Assembly: GCA_964498835.1 (NCBI GenBank)
Contig: CAZCIX010000019.1
Span: 1 to 37,784, forward strand
Direction: 5' to 3'
Length of the DNA stretch: 37,784 nt
DNA from: JAGKXB01 sp964498835
GTDB taxonomy: Bacteria > Pseudomonadota > Gammaproteobacteria > Burkholderiales > Burkholderiaceae_D
In this document: positions 16,481-25,450 of the stretch, in pieces
Position numbering within the stretch: the stretch's first letter is position 1
How the letters are laid out: each line of letters begins with the position of its first letter
The notes under the pieces: model-generated
The model's input: only the letters and a program-made list of their open reading frames with translations
Databases searched by the model: none
Told to the model about the DNA's origin: nothing
Position numbers and translations under genes: made by a program

Positions 16481-17122
16481 ATGATGGTAGGCTCAAAGGC
16501 GTGGATTTCTCGAATAGTTTCGAGCCTCTGTTTGTTATTGGCAACCAGTTTGTGCTTTGGAAGGGAAGGTTTCAATGTCGGCCAATACTGGCTTGGAATG
16601 ACAAATGCTGAAGCAGCTAAGATAGGACTATCAAATTGTCGAGAAACCTGGGAAGGTATAGAGTGCGAAGCTTCGTTTCCAACGCTTGCAAATCTTCGAA
16701 AGGCAACGCTTAAATTCGACATCAAGACAAAACGAATAGTTGCCATTGACGTTCGTGTGACCGTTTTTACCAGCTCACCAAAGGGCGACACTGAATGGGT
16801 TGCTTTGACGGGTAACCTACTGGCCGAGACGGAAAAAAAGCTGCAAATAAAATCGTGCACCAGCAGTTTATCGGATTTCGATCACAAGATGGCTTACCGT
16901 GAAGATCGTTGTTATATTCTTCCCAATCAGACGAGGATAATAATTTCGGCATTCAATGATGCCTATATTGGTGGTCGCAATGGCCGCAATGATCCCCATG
17001 CACAGGCACGGATTGTTGCGACTATTGATAATAGAGCCGCTGGCTACATGCGAAGACAAAGAGAATTAAAAAAACAGAAACGGAATGCCGAGAAAACCCA
17101 ACGCTTCCAGAGCGGCGCGTAA
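16481..17122 (+). CDS. Putative secreted protein of unknown function
   Basis: The product has 213 residues with a signal peptide at about residues 1-27 (hydrophobic SSLCLLLATSLCF core, cleavage near CFGRE), so it is probably periplasmic. The mature part begins GFNVGQYWLGMTNAEAAKIG, which resembles small-domain repeats that bind at the cell envelope. Cysteines occur at NCRE, IECEAS, KSCTSS and DRCYIL, probably two disulfides. The C-terminus is very basic (RRQRELKKQKRNAEK). A GGAAAG stands before the first ATG; the second codon is also ATG. No named family is recognised. Confidence 0.7.
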   Translation: MMVGSKAWISRIVSSLCLLLATSLCFGREGFNVGQYWLGMTNAEAAKIGLSNCRETWEGIECEASFPTLANLRKATLKFDIKTKRIVAIDVRVTVFTSSPKGDTEWVALTGNLLAETEKKLQIKSCTSSLSDFDHKMAYREDRCYILPNQTRIIISAFNDAYIGGRNGRNDPHAQARIVATIDNRAAGYMRRQRELKKQKRNAEKTQRFQSGA

Positions 17123-17296
17123 AAGGGAACGTTACCAAGGACGCACGTTCGGTTGGCAGGCAAGTTAGGAAAATCCACTTACTGTGTTCTAAAGCGCAGG
17201 CAGCTTTTACTCGACGAGTTCGGCGTCGCAACGTGTAAGTATTTTTCGCTAGAATCGTTACGCCCGATTAAAATGATGAATATTACAGCGATAAAT

Positions 17297-17737
17297 GCTC
17301 ACGATGCACTACTGTCGTTCGCGCGGGAAGGCGACACAGTGGTGGTGCACAGCATGGACCGCTTGGCTCGTAACCTGGACGACTTGCGCCGCCTAGTACA
17401 GCAACTTACCAAACGTGGCATACGCATTGAATTCGTCAAGGAATGTCTGAGTTTTACCGGTGAGGATTCGCCGATGGCGAACCTGATTCTGTCAGTGATG
17501 GGAGCGTTCGCCGAATTCGAGCGGGCTCTGATCCGCGAGCGGCAACGAGAGGGAATCGCGATTGCCAAGCAGCGCGGCGTTTACCGTGGCCGTAAGAAAG
17601 CGTTAGCGGCCGATCAAGTAGCCGAGCTGCGCCGCCGAGTTGGAGCAGGCGAACAGAAAGCGCCCCTTGCACGGGAATTCAGTATCAGTCGCGAGACTCT
17701 GTATCAATACCTCAAAGTGGCGACACCAACGGCTTAA
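17297..17737 (+). pseudogene. tnpR: N-terminally truncated Tn21-type tnpR
   Basis: From about 17297 the frame encodes the later three quarters of a Tn21-subgroup resolvase: GDTVVVHSMDRLARNLDDL, FTGEDSPMANLILSVMGAFA, EFERALIRERQREGIA, and the helix-turn-helix EFSISRETLYQYL. The first ~45 residues, including the catalytic serine (expected RVSS), are missing. They are replaced by unrelated sequence that happens to stay open back to 17153. The encoded protein would lack the nucleophile and be inactive. It is clearly homologous to the intact tnpR at 35693 (roughly 80% identical by eye in DNA), but not the same copy. Confidence 0.88.
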
Positions 17738-18118
17738 CCCGGTTTTCCGTTCCACTGCACCTCAGACCCCTGATTCAGCTCGACGAATTTGTTGCTGAGG
17801 ACTTACACGGCTGCGAGCTGTGGCTGGTGGCACGGCAAGGAACCGAGCCTTTCGAAAAGAACTACCGGAGTTTCGCCAGGCGATACCCTGATGGGCTAGC
17901 GCCGTGATTTGGCGCTAGTTTACACGACGCGGCCGCCCGTCAGTTGAGCAAGAATTCATTTGAAAATCCGACAAAACTCCGATATGCTAAATAAAGGCCA
18001 TCTGAGCCATACCTGCCGTCGGGTTAAAGCAGATGTTGTGATAGCTTATCGCCCCTTCAATCGAGAGGTCGGTGCGTAATCGACGGACACTGACCATTAA
18101 TTGATTGGAAATTTCCCT
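17738..18118. other. Gene-free stretch with a possible gene fragment
   Basis: A plus-strand frame open to a stop at 17905-17907 encodes LIQLDEFVAEDLHGCELW followed by LVARQGTEPFEKNYRSFARR. This looks like genuine protein sequence, but it has no credible start and I cannot assign a family. It is probably the tail or head of a gene cut at the tnpR junction. No other gene is seen up to 18118. Confidence 0.4.
17896..17918 (+). terminator. Hairpin at the end of the fragment
   Basis: CTAGCGCC (17896-17903) and GGCGCTAG (17911-17918) form a perfect 8-bp stem with a 7-base loop, followed by TTT. It overlaps the stop codon of the fragment at 17905-17907, so it fits a terminator of the lost gene. Confidence 0.5.
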
Positions 18119-18886
18119 ATGTCTGCTATTCCATTTGTCAAAGCCTCTGTTGCATCTCTAAAAAATGCATTGCGCGACGAGTTTCCAGAAATTGGATCTG
18201 CACATCTTAGCGAGGCCCTAGCGGCTGCCCTCGGCTATCGAACGCAAGTAGCTTTGCGCGCGGCACTTCCTGATCACGATCGAGATCCCACTTATGTCTT
18301 GTTAGATAATGAGGCATTCGATGATCGAATATCAACATTTGGACACGTGCCCGATCTCGGTTTTAGTTTCGATTTACTTGATCTGCCGGCGCTATTAAAC
18401 ACTACTTGCAAGCATGCTTGGAATATCAACTACAAAAGCATGCGCGATAAAGCATGGAGAAATATCATTGTTTCTGCAGTGAATGAGGGCTTGCGTCGAA
18501 GGGTGTTTTCGCTCAAAGCCGATGACAACCGATGGGAAGGTTGGAGCGAAAGCCGCGGAAGTGGAACGGTGTACAGTGCGACTTTCGATTTCACATTGGA
18601 CAATGGGCTGCCTGTAAAGGCGTACGTTGCAGACGCCGGATTTGGCGAATTGGCCATCAATGTGGCAGTTTGTCCGACCGACCAAGCAAACGATTTTGTC
18701 GGCGCATATGAAGCCGGTTTTGCTGCTGGCGAAGCATTCGCTGCTGCTTGGATTGAACGAGAGCGGGGGGCCTGGATTCAGTCGGCGACATCGAGTCTTA
18801 AGTGCCGGAAGGCGCTGCTTGAACCACTTTCGTCGATGATTGTGAGACCTGCGGGTTACGGAGACCGAGGCCGAGTCATCATGTAG
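18119..18886 (+). CDS. Protein of unknown function, common type on mobile elements
   Basis: This 255-residue protein starts at the ATG at 18119 (a GGAA lies nine bases before); an earlier in-frame start at 18101 lacks support. The N-terminal 45 residues form a recognisable small helical module, VASLKNALRDEFPEIGSAHL then SEALAAALGYRTQVALRAAL, which I have seen at the start of many hypothetical proteins on plasmids and ICEs. The middle is rich in aromatic and acidic residues. The C-terminus includes EAGFAAGEAFAAAWIERERG. No catalytic motif is visible. It is followed closely by a dnaB-like remnant on the same strand. Confidence 0.65.
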   Translation: MSAIPFVKASVASLKNALRDEFPEIGSAHLSEALAAALGYRTQVALRAALPDHDRDPTYVLLDNEAFDDRISTFGHVPDLGFSFDLLDLPALLNTTCKHAWNINYKSMRDKAWRNIIVSAVNEGLRRRVFSLKADDNRWEGWSESRGSGTVYSATFDFTLDNGLPVKAYVADAGFGELAINVAVCPTDQANDFVGAYEAGFAAGEAFAAAWIERERGAWIQSATSSLKCRKALLEPLSSMIVRPAGYGDRGRVIM

Positions 18887-18909
18887 GCTTAGGCCGAGGT
18901 GCCTGTCAC

Positions 18910-19211
18910 AAAAGCGATATAGGCATTGGGATGAAATCGCTGGCGCTGGAATTAGGCGCAACGATCTTGGTTACTATTTCACTGAATCGGCAGATCGAGA
19001 TATGGCAGACCATGCCGATGGCGTTATTTTTCTTTATCGAGAGAAAATATATGATCCGAATTCATTGAGAATAGGGGAAGTTCAACTTCTTATCAGTAGA
19101 AACAAGCACGGTCGCGTGGGTTCAATTTCAATTGCAGCTAATTTCAAGACGGGGCGACTTCTCGATCTTTCTATGCGCACATCTGATACGGAGATTGCTA
19201 ATGATTACTAA
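18910..19211 (+). pseudogene. Remnant of a DnaB-like replicative helicase C-terminus
   Basis: Two reading frames together match the end of a DnaB-type helicase. The first (from about 18916) encodes IGMKSLALELGATILVTISL and NRQIE. The second (from about 19000) encodes ADHADGVIFLYREKIYDPNS, then GEVQLLISRNKHGRVGSI, ending at 19211. The family's intervening stretch (usually RPMMSDLRESG-like) is damaged and the frame changes there. All of the upstream helicase, including Walker A, is absent. The remnant's end overlaps the start of the DUF6602 gene by 11 bases. Confidence 0.65.
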
Positions 19212-20520
19212 GGCTTCCGCGCTAATGGAGGCTTTCATACGAAGTGAGGCCCAACAAGTATCACAACAGATCATGCCACACATGCCTACGCTCGGGAATG
19301 CGTACGAAATGATTACAAAGAGCGCGATCGATAAAGCTTACGTACTGCCAAAGAACCTTGATCTGCACGTCGTTTCGGGATTCTTATCGATTGATGGCAA
19401 AATTTGTCCAGGGCAGATCGATTGTATGCTGGTTCACGGAGATGGTGATCGATATGGAAAGACTGATCAGTACATCTATCCAATTGACAAAGTTATTTGT
19501 GCTTTTGAAGTGAAGAAAACATTGCAAAAATCAGATCTCGCTGATGCAATGGGCCATCTTGGAGAGATTCGACGAGCATATTCCACATATTTTGAGAGCC
19601 AGCTCATGAGTGGAAATTTCATACCTAAATTGGGTCAAGCACGCGAAATATTTTCTCAAATAACAGGGCTTGCTGCGCCTGAATGCTACCCTGAAATACA
19701 TTCATTGTCGCGCGCCAATGGGATTCTTTTTTATGCGTTAGTGCAAGAGGAAAATGCTCCATTAACTATAATTCATGGGTACGGAGGCTATAAAACTGAG
19801 CATGGCCTTCGCAAAGCATTCATGGATTTGCTATCTCAGGATATCGACGAAAGGCGGGCGCAACTATCTGTACCAAGCATTCCGAGTTTAATCACATCCA
19901 ATGAGTTCTGTCTTATGAAGTCGAATGGCCTTCCGCATACAGTTATCAGACAAAATTCATGGGTGGTATTAAGTTCAACACGCCATAATGCTGTTCGAAT
20001 GATTCTTGAAGCGATTTGGTCAAAACTATCAAGTTACTTTAATATCTGTATGCCTTTCGATGATGATCTTCGAATGGACAATATTCATCCTTTATTGGTA
20101 GCAATTCCAGTTGATACTGACATTGGGGCTGGTTGGAATTTGCGAAGCCTAGAAGCGCCGGAGCAACATCTAAAGCGGGAGGATCAAGAGACTTGGATGC
20201 CAGTAAGGATCGGTGCTTCAGAAATTTCCATAGTCAATCTCCTCGCGATCAATGGAGGATATTTGAACTTGAATGATGGACTACGTGACTACATCTCGTC
20301 AAAATATCAAACAGATTTAATTGAAATCGTTGAGCGGCTTATAGCCACGTGTGAGTTTATGCGGGAAGGGAATGCCATTCGCCCAGTGAGAAATATTTTA
20401 TCGATGCTGAAACTCGGTAGCGATGAGGCTTACATTTCGTCTGACCGAGTTAGATTTGATATGTGGTGTGACGCAATGCATCATGAGAAGCATTACGTCA
20501 CTATCATTTTACTGAACTAA
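19201..20520 (+). CDS. DUF6602-domain protein, PD-(D/E)XK nuclease-like
   Basis: The preferred start is the ATG at 19201, preceded by CGGAG; a longer frame from 19132 lies inside the dnaB remnant. The 439-residue product has an N-terminal domain that I recognise as DUF6602: LGNAYE (Glu36), GQIDCMLV (Asp74) and CAFEVKKTL (Glu103, Lys105). These lie in the E...D...ExK order of the PD-(D/E)XK nuclease fold. The C-terminal part (residues 250-439) is unrecognised. Such proteins often sit in defence islands beside restriction or abortive systems. Here it is convergent with the helicase/nuclease pair. Nuclease activity is inferred. Confidence 0.75.
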   Translation: MITKASALMEAFIRSEAQQVSQQIMPHMPTLGNAYEMITKSAIDKAYVLPKNLDLHVVSGFLSIDGKICPGQIDCMLVHGDGDRYGKTDQYIYPIDKVICAFEVKKTLQKSDLADAMGHLGEIRRAYSTYFESQLMSGNFIPKLGQAREIFSQITGLAAPECYPEIHSLSRANGILFYALVQEENAPLTIIHGYGGYKTEHGLRKAFMDLLSQDIDERRAQLSVPSIPSLITSNEFCLMKSNGLPHTVIRQNSWVVLSSTRHNAVRMILEAIWSKLSSYFNICMPFDDDLRMDNIHPLLVAIPVDTDIGAGWNLRSLEAPEQHLKREDQETWMPVRIGASEISIVNLLAINGGYLNLNDGLRDYISSKYQTDLIEIVERLIATCEFMREGNAIRPVRNILSMLKLGSDEAYISSDRVRFDMWCDAMHHEKHYVTIILLN

Positions 20521-20639
20521 TAAGGATAATGTGCATGTTGCTGTAATTTTCGCCTCGTAGCATTTAGCGGATTGGCGCCTAGTTTATCCAGTTAAAGTAA
20601 ATATCAAATCGACATCTGGAAAGTAAAACGCTTTCATAT

Positions 20640-23600
20640 TTAAAATGTTCGGGCTACCCGAACTTGAGGCAGTGTTGTAATCTGGAAGTCATGTCGCTCA
20701 GAGGAGGCCGTGACAAGCGAAGGATTTAGCGCGGAACGTGCAATTTTGAAGCCTGCGGAATCAATCCAATCAATACCTGCGGGACCAACAATGGGCCGTA
20801 CGTCGTATATTCCGCGCTGCCCGTTCGCACCGGTTAGCTCAGCTACATCATTATTTTCGCCGAATCCTTTTGGGGTCTCGGCTAATAGGCTTCGCTGCCA
20901 TGCGCCAAAATTTTGCGGGTCGATAAACGATTCTGAATCTACATTTTCGATATTGGCGATTAGCCAGCGCTCAAAATCCGGCCGACGTTCAGCTGCTTGG
21001 GCTCTGGTGCCAGCAAGCCCCTGCGCTAGCGCAAATGCAACGAACGGATCGAGCGTTCCCCATCGAAGCAGCTCTCTGATCCAAAAGGCAATCCATGGCA
21101 GGCCAGATACGGCTCTCCAGGTTTCCAATGTCGGAGTTTCTAAATCTTTGGCGCCTGTGGACCAGGCTTGGGCGACGGCGGCACCTATAGCGACTCCAAA
21201 GCGGAATTCCAGATTATCGGTGACGAATCGTTGCCAATTCCGCAGTTCTTCTGGTGGTGGAGAAGAAGCACCTGGCCGCTGCATCCACCAACCCAAGACG
21301 TTGGCCCAATTGCTAAGAACAGCCTGGCTCCTAACGCTTGTAGCCGCACGGAAACCAACAGCCGGAGTTTCATTTACTCGCAAGGCAAGTCTGTATATCA
21401 ATTCGAAGCGTTGTTCGGGCTGTAAAGCACCATAATTATTTGCGGCTGCCAACTTAAGTAGAAGTTGTGGTGCCAGTCTTGCGAATACCTTACCAATATG
21501 TGGCGTAAAGCCAAATTGATACAAGCGATCTCGCTCTTCGGGATTTCGATATAGGCTCTCGACAAACGCGTGACCGCGTTTCAAAAAACTTCTCTCCATC
21601 CACGCTTCTTGTGTAGCCGCGACATAAGTAAACGTACGCGCCCAAATATTCCGCAAATATGCTTCTGCGGTGCCACCATCAATCGGCTGTTCCGAAATCA
21701 ATGATAGTTCTTGAATTGCAGACAAGATAAATCCATCAAGTTCGTCGAGATTATCTCCTAACACATCCGCTGGAAGCTGGGATGCCACTCCGAGATTGGC
21801 CCCAATATTTTCAGGGAGTGATACTTCCAACCAGCTGTAAAGCTGCTCTTCTGTCAGGCCGAACATCGCGACGGCTTTTTGCATGATCGACGTCATCAGT
21901 AATGCAAGTGGGCTTGTCACTGACTCTGCGCGTGAACCATCTGCGGCTAAATTTACGATTAATGACTCATAAGTGGCGTTCAAACGGTTTATTTGGATTA
22001 ACTGCTTATTTTTTTCAACCGGAGCAGTGGTCGAGACACCCGTGGGTAATGCAACCATCGTAATTCCTTCTATAGACTCGGAAGCGCCCGGGCGTCCGGC
22101 GCGCCCAGAAAGATTACGAAATTCCCCGATTGACATTGGATTTAATGTGTTTTTTCTATTGGCTTCTTGGTTCGGGTCAAATACGCTGCGTTCAATGCTT
22201 GTGATAAAAATTAGATCGAACGGCAGGTTTACACCTTCTGTAAGTGTCGCGGTGGCCAATGTTATCGGACAGACTCGTTTCTCAATCAGATTAATCATGA
22301 GTCGACGCAATCGTTGGGGCATCTGGCCGTGACTGGTCGCGATACCTCGGTTCAGGAGGGCCAATTCATACGATTGCGGACCGCAATAGTCTAGGCACGC
22401 AGCACGCGCTTCTTCCAAGCTTGAAAGAAGCACAGGATCGCTGGGAGGAACAAACGCGCCGACGTTTTCCCAACCCGGAAGTGCAAACGCTTCTGAGTAT
22501 CGCTTCATGAATCGCTCTGGGGCTTGGGCTACTGAGATCAAAACACGTCTGTGTCCTTCCAGGATATGCAACGCATTCCACAGCACATGCAGTTGATTGT
22601 AGTGGACAAGGCTGTTACGAATCACTGCGGCTGGTTTGGGCATCGGCTGGATTCGTAAGGCCAAGTAGGCAGGTGTATCTCGCCCTCTAACATGCAGCGC
22701 TTGGCCGTTCATAAAATCAAGAGCGACACGACCTGAGTGGTTTGGCAAACAATGCAAAGAGCCGATCAGCTGTCGGCTACTACGATAACCCAAACCAACC
22801 GGCAAAGCAGCGGCGTTGCCTTCGACCCAACGGGCTATCGGCTCTGCTGCGCCTCCCGCAACGGCAGTTAGCGCTATGCGAGAAATATTCGGTTTCAATG
22901 TAAAGAGGCGGGAAACAAAGGCTTCTAGTCGCATGGGTCTGCTACTGTGGTCTGCTAGCGTCGCCATTGCGTAGGCATTATTTTCACTTACCACTTGATG
23001 TGCTTCGTCGATGATCAGTAAGCGGAGGCGGCTAATAAGTAACTTGCCCATGTAGCGCACCAGCGCTTCTGCCTTCTCGACTGTTGCAATCAGAACTGTC
23101 GGGCGATTAGCGGTCAGCCAATAATCCGTGATGCCCCAGTCGGTACCTCCATAGAGACCTGTAACTACGAGTTCGTCACCTAGTTCAGCGGTAAGTTTAG
23201 TTTCCACTTCTCCAGCCAGTGCACGTGAAGGCACAAGATATAAGGCAAGTGGTGCGATCTTATCTTGAGTACCTTGCAGCAACTCCTTAACCAATGCCAA
23301 ATTAGCTACGAGCGTTTTTCCAGATCCTGTCGGTGTGCAAAGCGCAAATGATGAATGGTGGGCAAGCTTGTCAAGTCCTTGGATTTGCGAAGCCCACAAA
23401 ATGCCTCTTCCGCGAGCAAATTGTTGTCGCGCAAAGCGTGAAATATGCGACTCCAGCGCTGGAAGCTGTGCAACGAGACCAGCGGTGCGTACATGAAGAC
23501 TGTTTCTTGCGAATCGCACAGACGTTGCGTGGAATAGGGTTATCAACATCCAAATTTCATCACTTGCTAAGCGAGTCGAAAATTTCGCGATTCCTGCAAG

Positions 23601-24317
23601 CTTCTCGACTGCAAGCTGGGTTCGGTCTTCGTTTCCGCGCCTTAGCCCATCTGCGAGCAATCCCATCGCACGTACAAGCTCCACTACGACATACCACCCT
23701 ATTGACCTGCTTTGGACCGGTTCATTATCCGCGTCGATGCCATCGTTTGGTTCGATTCCAGCGTTATGGTCATCTTGTGCAGCCTGCAAAATTGCCGCGG
23801 AGCCTTCCCTCCCTGTTAAATCCTCATGTTCGGCCCAGAAAGAGGCCGATAAAGAGATAACTTTATCAAAGTCCGCCGAAAGAAAGGCTGCATAAAGTGG
23901 GGTCTGACGTCCAGCGGAATCGTATTTTCGCAACAAACTTGTCGCCATTGCAGGAAGGCCGGCGAGTTGGTAGGCACCAGCGGCAAGCAACCCCAAAGGA
24001 ACATCATTTGTAATGACGTCGGACGAGCGTGATAACCATTCAAGAAGTTCTGCTGCGCGCTTATAGCAAGCAATCGCATCTTGAGAGTCTTCAACGTCAA
24101 CTTCGTTAAATATGGCAGCGGCATGTAGCAGTCTTCGTGCGTCGTCAAACTGAGCTCGTGATTCCACTGCCGTCCAAGCGATCGGAGGCACCTCCCAAGC
24201 ATTCTGTAGGCAACGGACGAAAAGCCTGGCTTGGTTTGGGCTAAGCACATTCTCTTGCGCGAGACGCTGGCGCAACTCGTCCGCCGCAGCTCGCCTTTTG
24301 GCGTCAAACGGAGTCAT
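20640..24317 (-). CDS. Large Ski2-like SF2 helicase, HamB-like (Hachiman-type defence)
   Basis: This 1225-residue protein has three parts. The N-terminus (1-320) is helical and TPR-like, with AIACYKRAAELLEWL. The helicase core has Walker A TPTGSGKT (Lys334), DEAH at 437-440, motif III written LTAV, and motif VI NLSGRAGRPG near residue 735 after ATATLTEGVNLPFDL. A long C-terminus of about 480 residues is unrecognised. The ATATLTEGVN and SGRAGRPG motifs are characteristic of Ski2-like helicases, the type used by HamB. HamB helicases I recall are shorter (about 800-1000 residues). Its start overlaps the end of the upstream nuclease gene by 14 bases, so the pair is translated together. In Hachiman the helicase senses damaged or aberrant DNA and releases the nuclease. 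Confidence 0.75.
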   Translation of the reverse strand: MTPFDAKRRAAADELRQRLAQENVLSPNQARLFVRCLQNAWEVPPIAWTAVESRAQFDDARRLLHAAAIFNEVDVEDSQDAIACYKRAAELLEWLSRSSDVITNDVPLGLLAAGAYQLAGLPAMATSLLRKYDSAGRQTPLYAAFLSADFDKVISLSASFWAEHEDLTGREGSAAILQAAQDDHNAGIEPNDGIDADNEPVQSRSIGWYVVVELVRAMGLLADGLRRGNEDRTQLAVEKLAGIAKFSTRLASDEIWMLITLFHATSVRFARNSLHVRTAGLVAQLPALESHISRFARQQFARGRGILWASQIQGLDKLAHHSSFALCTPTGSGKTLVANLALVKELLQGTQDKIAPLALYLVPSRALAGEVETKLTAELGDELVVTGLYGGTDWGITDYWLTANRPTVLIATVEKAEALVRYMGKLLISRLRLLIIDEAHQVVSENNAYAMATLADHSSRPMRLEAFVSRLFTLKPNISRIALTAVAGGAAEPIARWVEGNAAALPVGLGYRSSRQLIGSLHCLPNHSGRVALDFMNGQALHVRGRDTPAYLALRIQPMPKPAAVIRNSLVHYNQLHVLWNALHILEGHRRVLISVAQAPERFMKRYSEAFALPGWENVGAFVPPSDPVLLSSLEEARAACLDYCGPQSYELALLNRGIATSHGQMPQRLRRLMINLIEKRVCPITLATATLTEGVNLPFDLIFITSIERSVFDPNQEANRKNTLNPMSIGEFRNLSGRAGRPGASESIEGITMVALPTGVSTTAPVEKNKQLIQINRLNATYESLIVNLAADGSRAESVTSPLALLMTSIMQKAVAMFGLTEEQLYSWLEVSLPENIGANLGVASQLPADVLGDNLDELDGFILSAIQELSLISEQPIDGGTAEAYLRNIWARTFTYVAATQEAWMERSFLKRGHAFVESLYRNPEERDRLYQFGFTPHIGKVFARLAPQLLLKLAAANNYGALQPEQRFELIYRLALRVNETPAVGFRAATSVRSQAVLSNWANVLGWWMQRPGASSPPPEELRNWQRFVTDNLEFRFGVAIGAAVAQAWSTGAKDLETPTLETWRAVSGLPWIAFWIRELLRWGTLDPFVAFALAQGLAGTRAQAAERRPDFERWLIANIENVDSESFIDPQNFGAWQRSLLAETPKGFGENNDVAELTGANGQRGIYDVRPIVGPAGIDWIDSAGFKIARSALNPSLVTASSERHDFQITTLPQVRVARTF

Positions 24318-25293
24318 TTGTGCTGTTCCAAAGTGATGAGTACAATGTTTCTATTAATGATTCACCTTCATTTAAAACAACTTCAACGACTTGAAGCGGA
24401 ACGGAGCGAACCTCATATCCGGTCGGCGCTTTATCAGCAGGAATAAATGAAACACCGTTCTTCCGTGAAGAGGTACGGTTCCCTACGACCATTAAAAGAT
24501 TCGTTCGAGGAAGCGGCGCTGCTCCATGCAATAACGCAACATCAAGCGACAGTATTGTGGCGGCATATGTGCCGTCATCCCTTTCGCGGATAATCTCACG
24601 AAGCTGTTGTAGACCTTTAGGTATCGGCAGTGCCGCGTTCATCTCATCCCAAATGCCGTTTTTCTTAAGGACTCTTACACCGTCTTGATTTGTGGTGTCT
24701 CCCAACAACATATTATTCATTGTTGAGAGATGCAGTGTTTTTCGCCATTTAGCTTCACCAACAATGAAACCAGTCACTTGACCGATATTATTCAACGCTA
24801 AGCCAATAAAGTCGTTACCATGCCGCCCGGCTACCTCGCGTGTGCGTTTAGAGTCTTGCACTAATTCAAACATGTAATCTGCGACTTGTGCGTGGTATCG
24901 AAACAAAAAAACCGGGATCTTCCAGGTTTGGTCGCCAATGAAGGAATAGCTTTCTGTAATCAGGCCCGCCATTACCTCTCCAAATAGGCCATTGCGCGCA
25001 CTTGGCGGGAGGCAGGAAGGATATTGCGCATGTACGCCATGAGCACTGGCGTCCGGATGGAGGTCGATCCGAGCAACTTCATGAAATTTATCTCGGGCAT
25101 CAAGATGAGCGGACTCGAAGTAAGCACGTAGAGAAGTGAGCAGTGCGTTATCCGGCGAAATCAGTTGCTCGAGCAGCAGATGACCATAATTGCCGTTTGC
25201 AGAGCGAATTTCACGCAACCAGCGTGCAAGTTCGTTGATGGGTGGGGGGCAATTGTGGAGCATGTGTTCGAAGTTTCGTGAGTTGTTAAGCAA
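24304..25293 (-). CDS. HamA-like (DUF1837-type) nuclease subunit
   Basis: This 329-residue protein has the residue pattern of a PD-(D/E)XK nuclease: Glu106 in LFGEVMAGL, Asp161 in RHGNDFIGLAL, and Glu180-Ala-Lys182 in FIVGEAKWRK. The order, GE-helix then GND then GEAK, fits the DUF1837 domain of HamA, the effector of Hachiman, which degrades DNA when released by HamB. The frame opens with a TTG at 25293 that has no good ribosome binding site; an ATG at 25263 is an alternative. The end overlaps the helicase start. I did not align it to HamA, so a different nuclease/helicase family is possible. Confidence 0.68.
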   Translation of the reverse strand: MLNNSRNFEHMLHNCPPPINELARWLREIRSANGNYGHLLLEQLISPDNALLTSLRAYFESAHLDARDKFHEVARIDLHPDASAHGVHAQYPSCLPPSARNGLFGEVMAGLITESYSFIGDQTWKIPVFLFRYHAQVADYMFELVQDSKRTREVAGRHGNDFIGLALNNIGQVTGFIVGEAKWRKTLHLSTMNNMLLGDTTNQDGVRVLKKNGIWDEMNAALPIPKGLQQLREIIRERDDGTYAATILSLDVALLHGAAPLPRTNLLMVVGNRTSSRKNGVSFIPADKAPTGYEVRSVPLQVVEVVLNEGESLIETLYSSLWNSTNDSV

Positions 25294-25296
25294 CTC
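25280..25296. promoter_or_regulatory. Short inverted repeat at the nuclease gene start
   Basis: GAGTTG (25280-25285) and CAACTC (25291-25296) flank a 5-base loop and enclose the TTG start codon of the HamA-like gene. In RNA it would hide the initiation region, so it could restrain translation of the nuclease. It is a short repeat and may be chance. Confidence 0.25.
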
Positions 25297-25340
25297 ATAT
25301 TATCGTCGTAATGTTATTGGCGCCAGGAACTCTTCTGATT

Positions 25341-25450
25341 TCTGTACCAACGAAAAGAGCGTAGGGTTGAACTATTTTTATAAAGGCATTGTTGTGCCAA
25401 ATGAAGAGGAGGATAAGGTAACTTATCTTTAAAGTGGTCGTTGGTACAGA
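25341..25450. repeat. 12-bp perfect inverted repeat pair
   Basis: TCTGTACCAACG (25341-25352) is repeated in reverse complement at 25439-25450, with 86 bases between. Similarity continues imperfectly outward (CTTCTG blocks on both sides), so the unit could be a small MITE of about 140 bases or binding sites for a regulator. It lies upstream of the nuclease/helicase operon, 48-157 bases before the TTG start. Confidence 0.45.
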
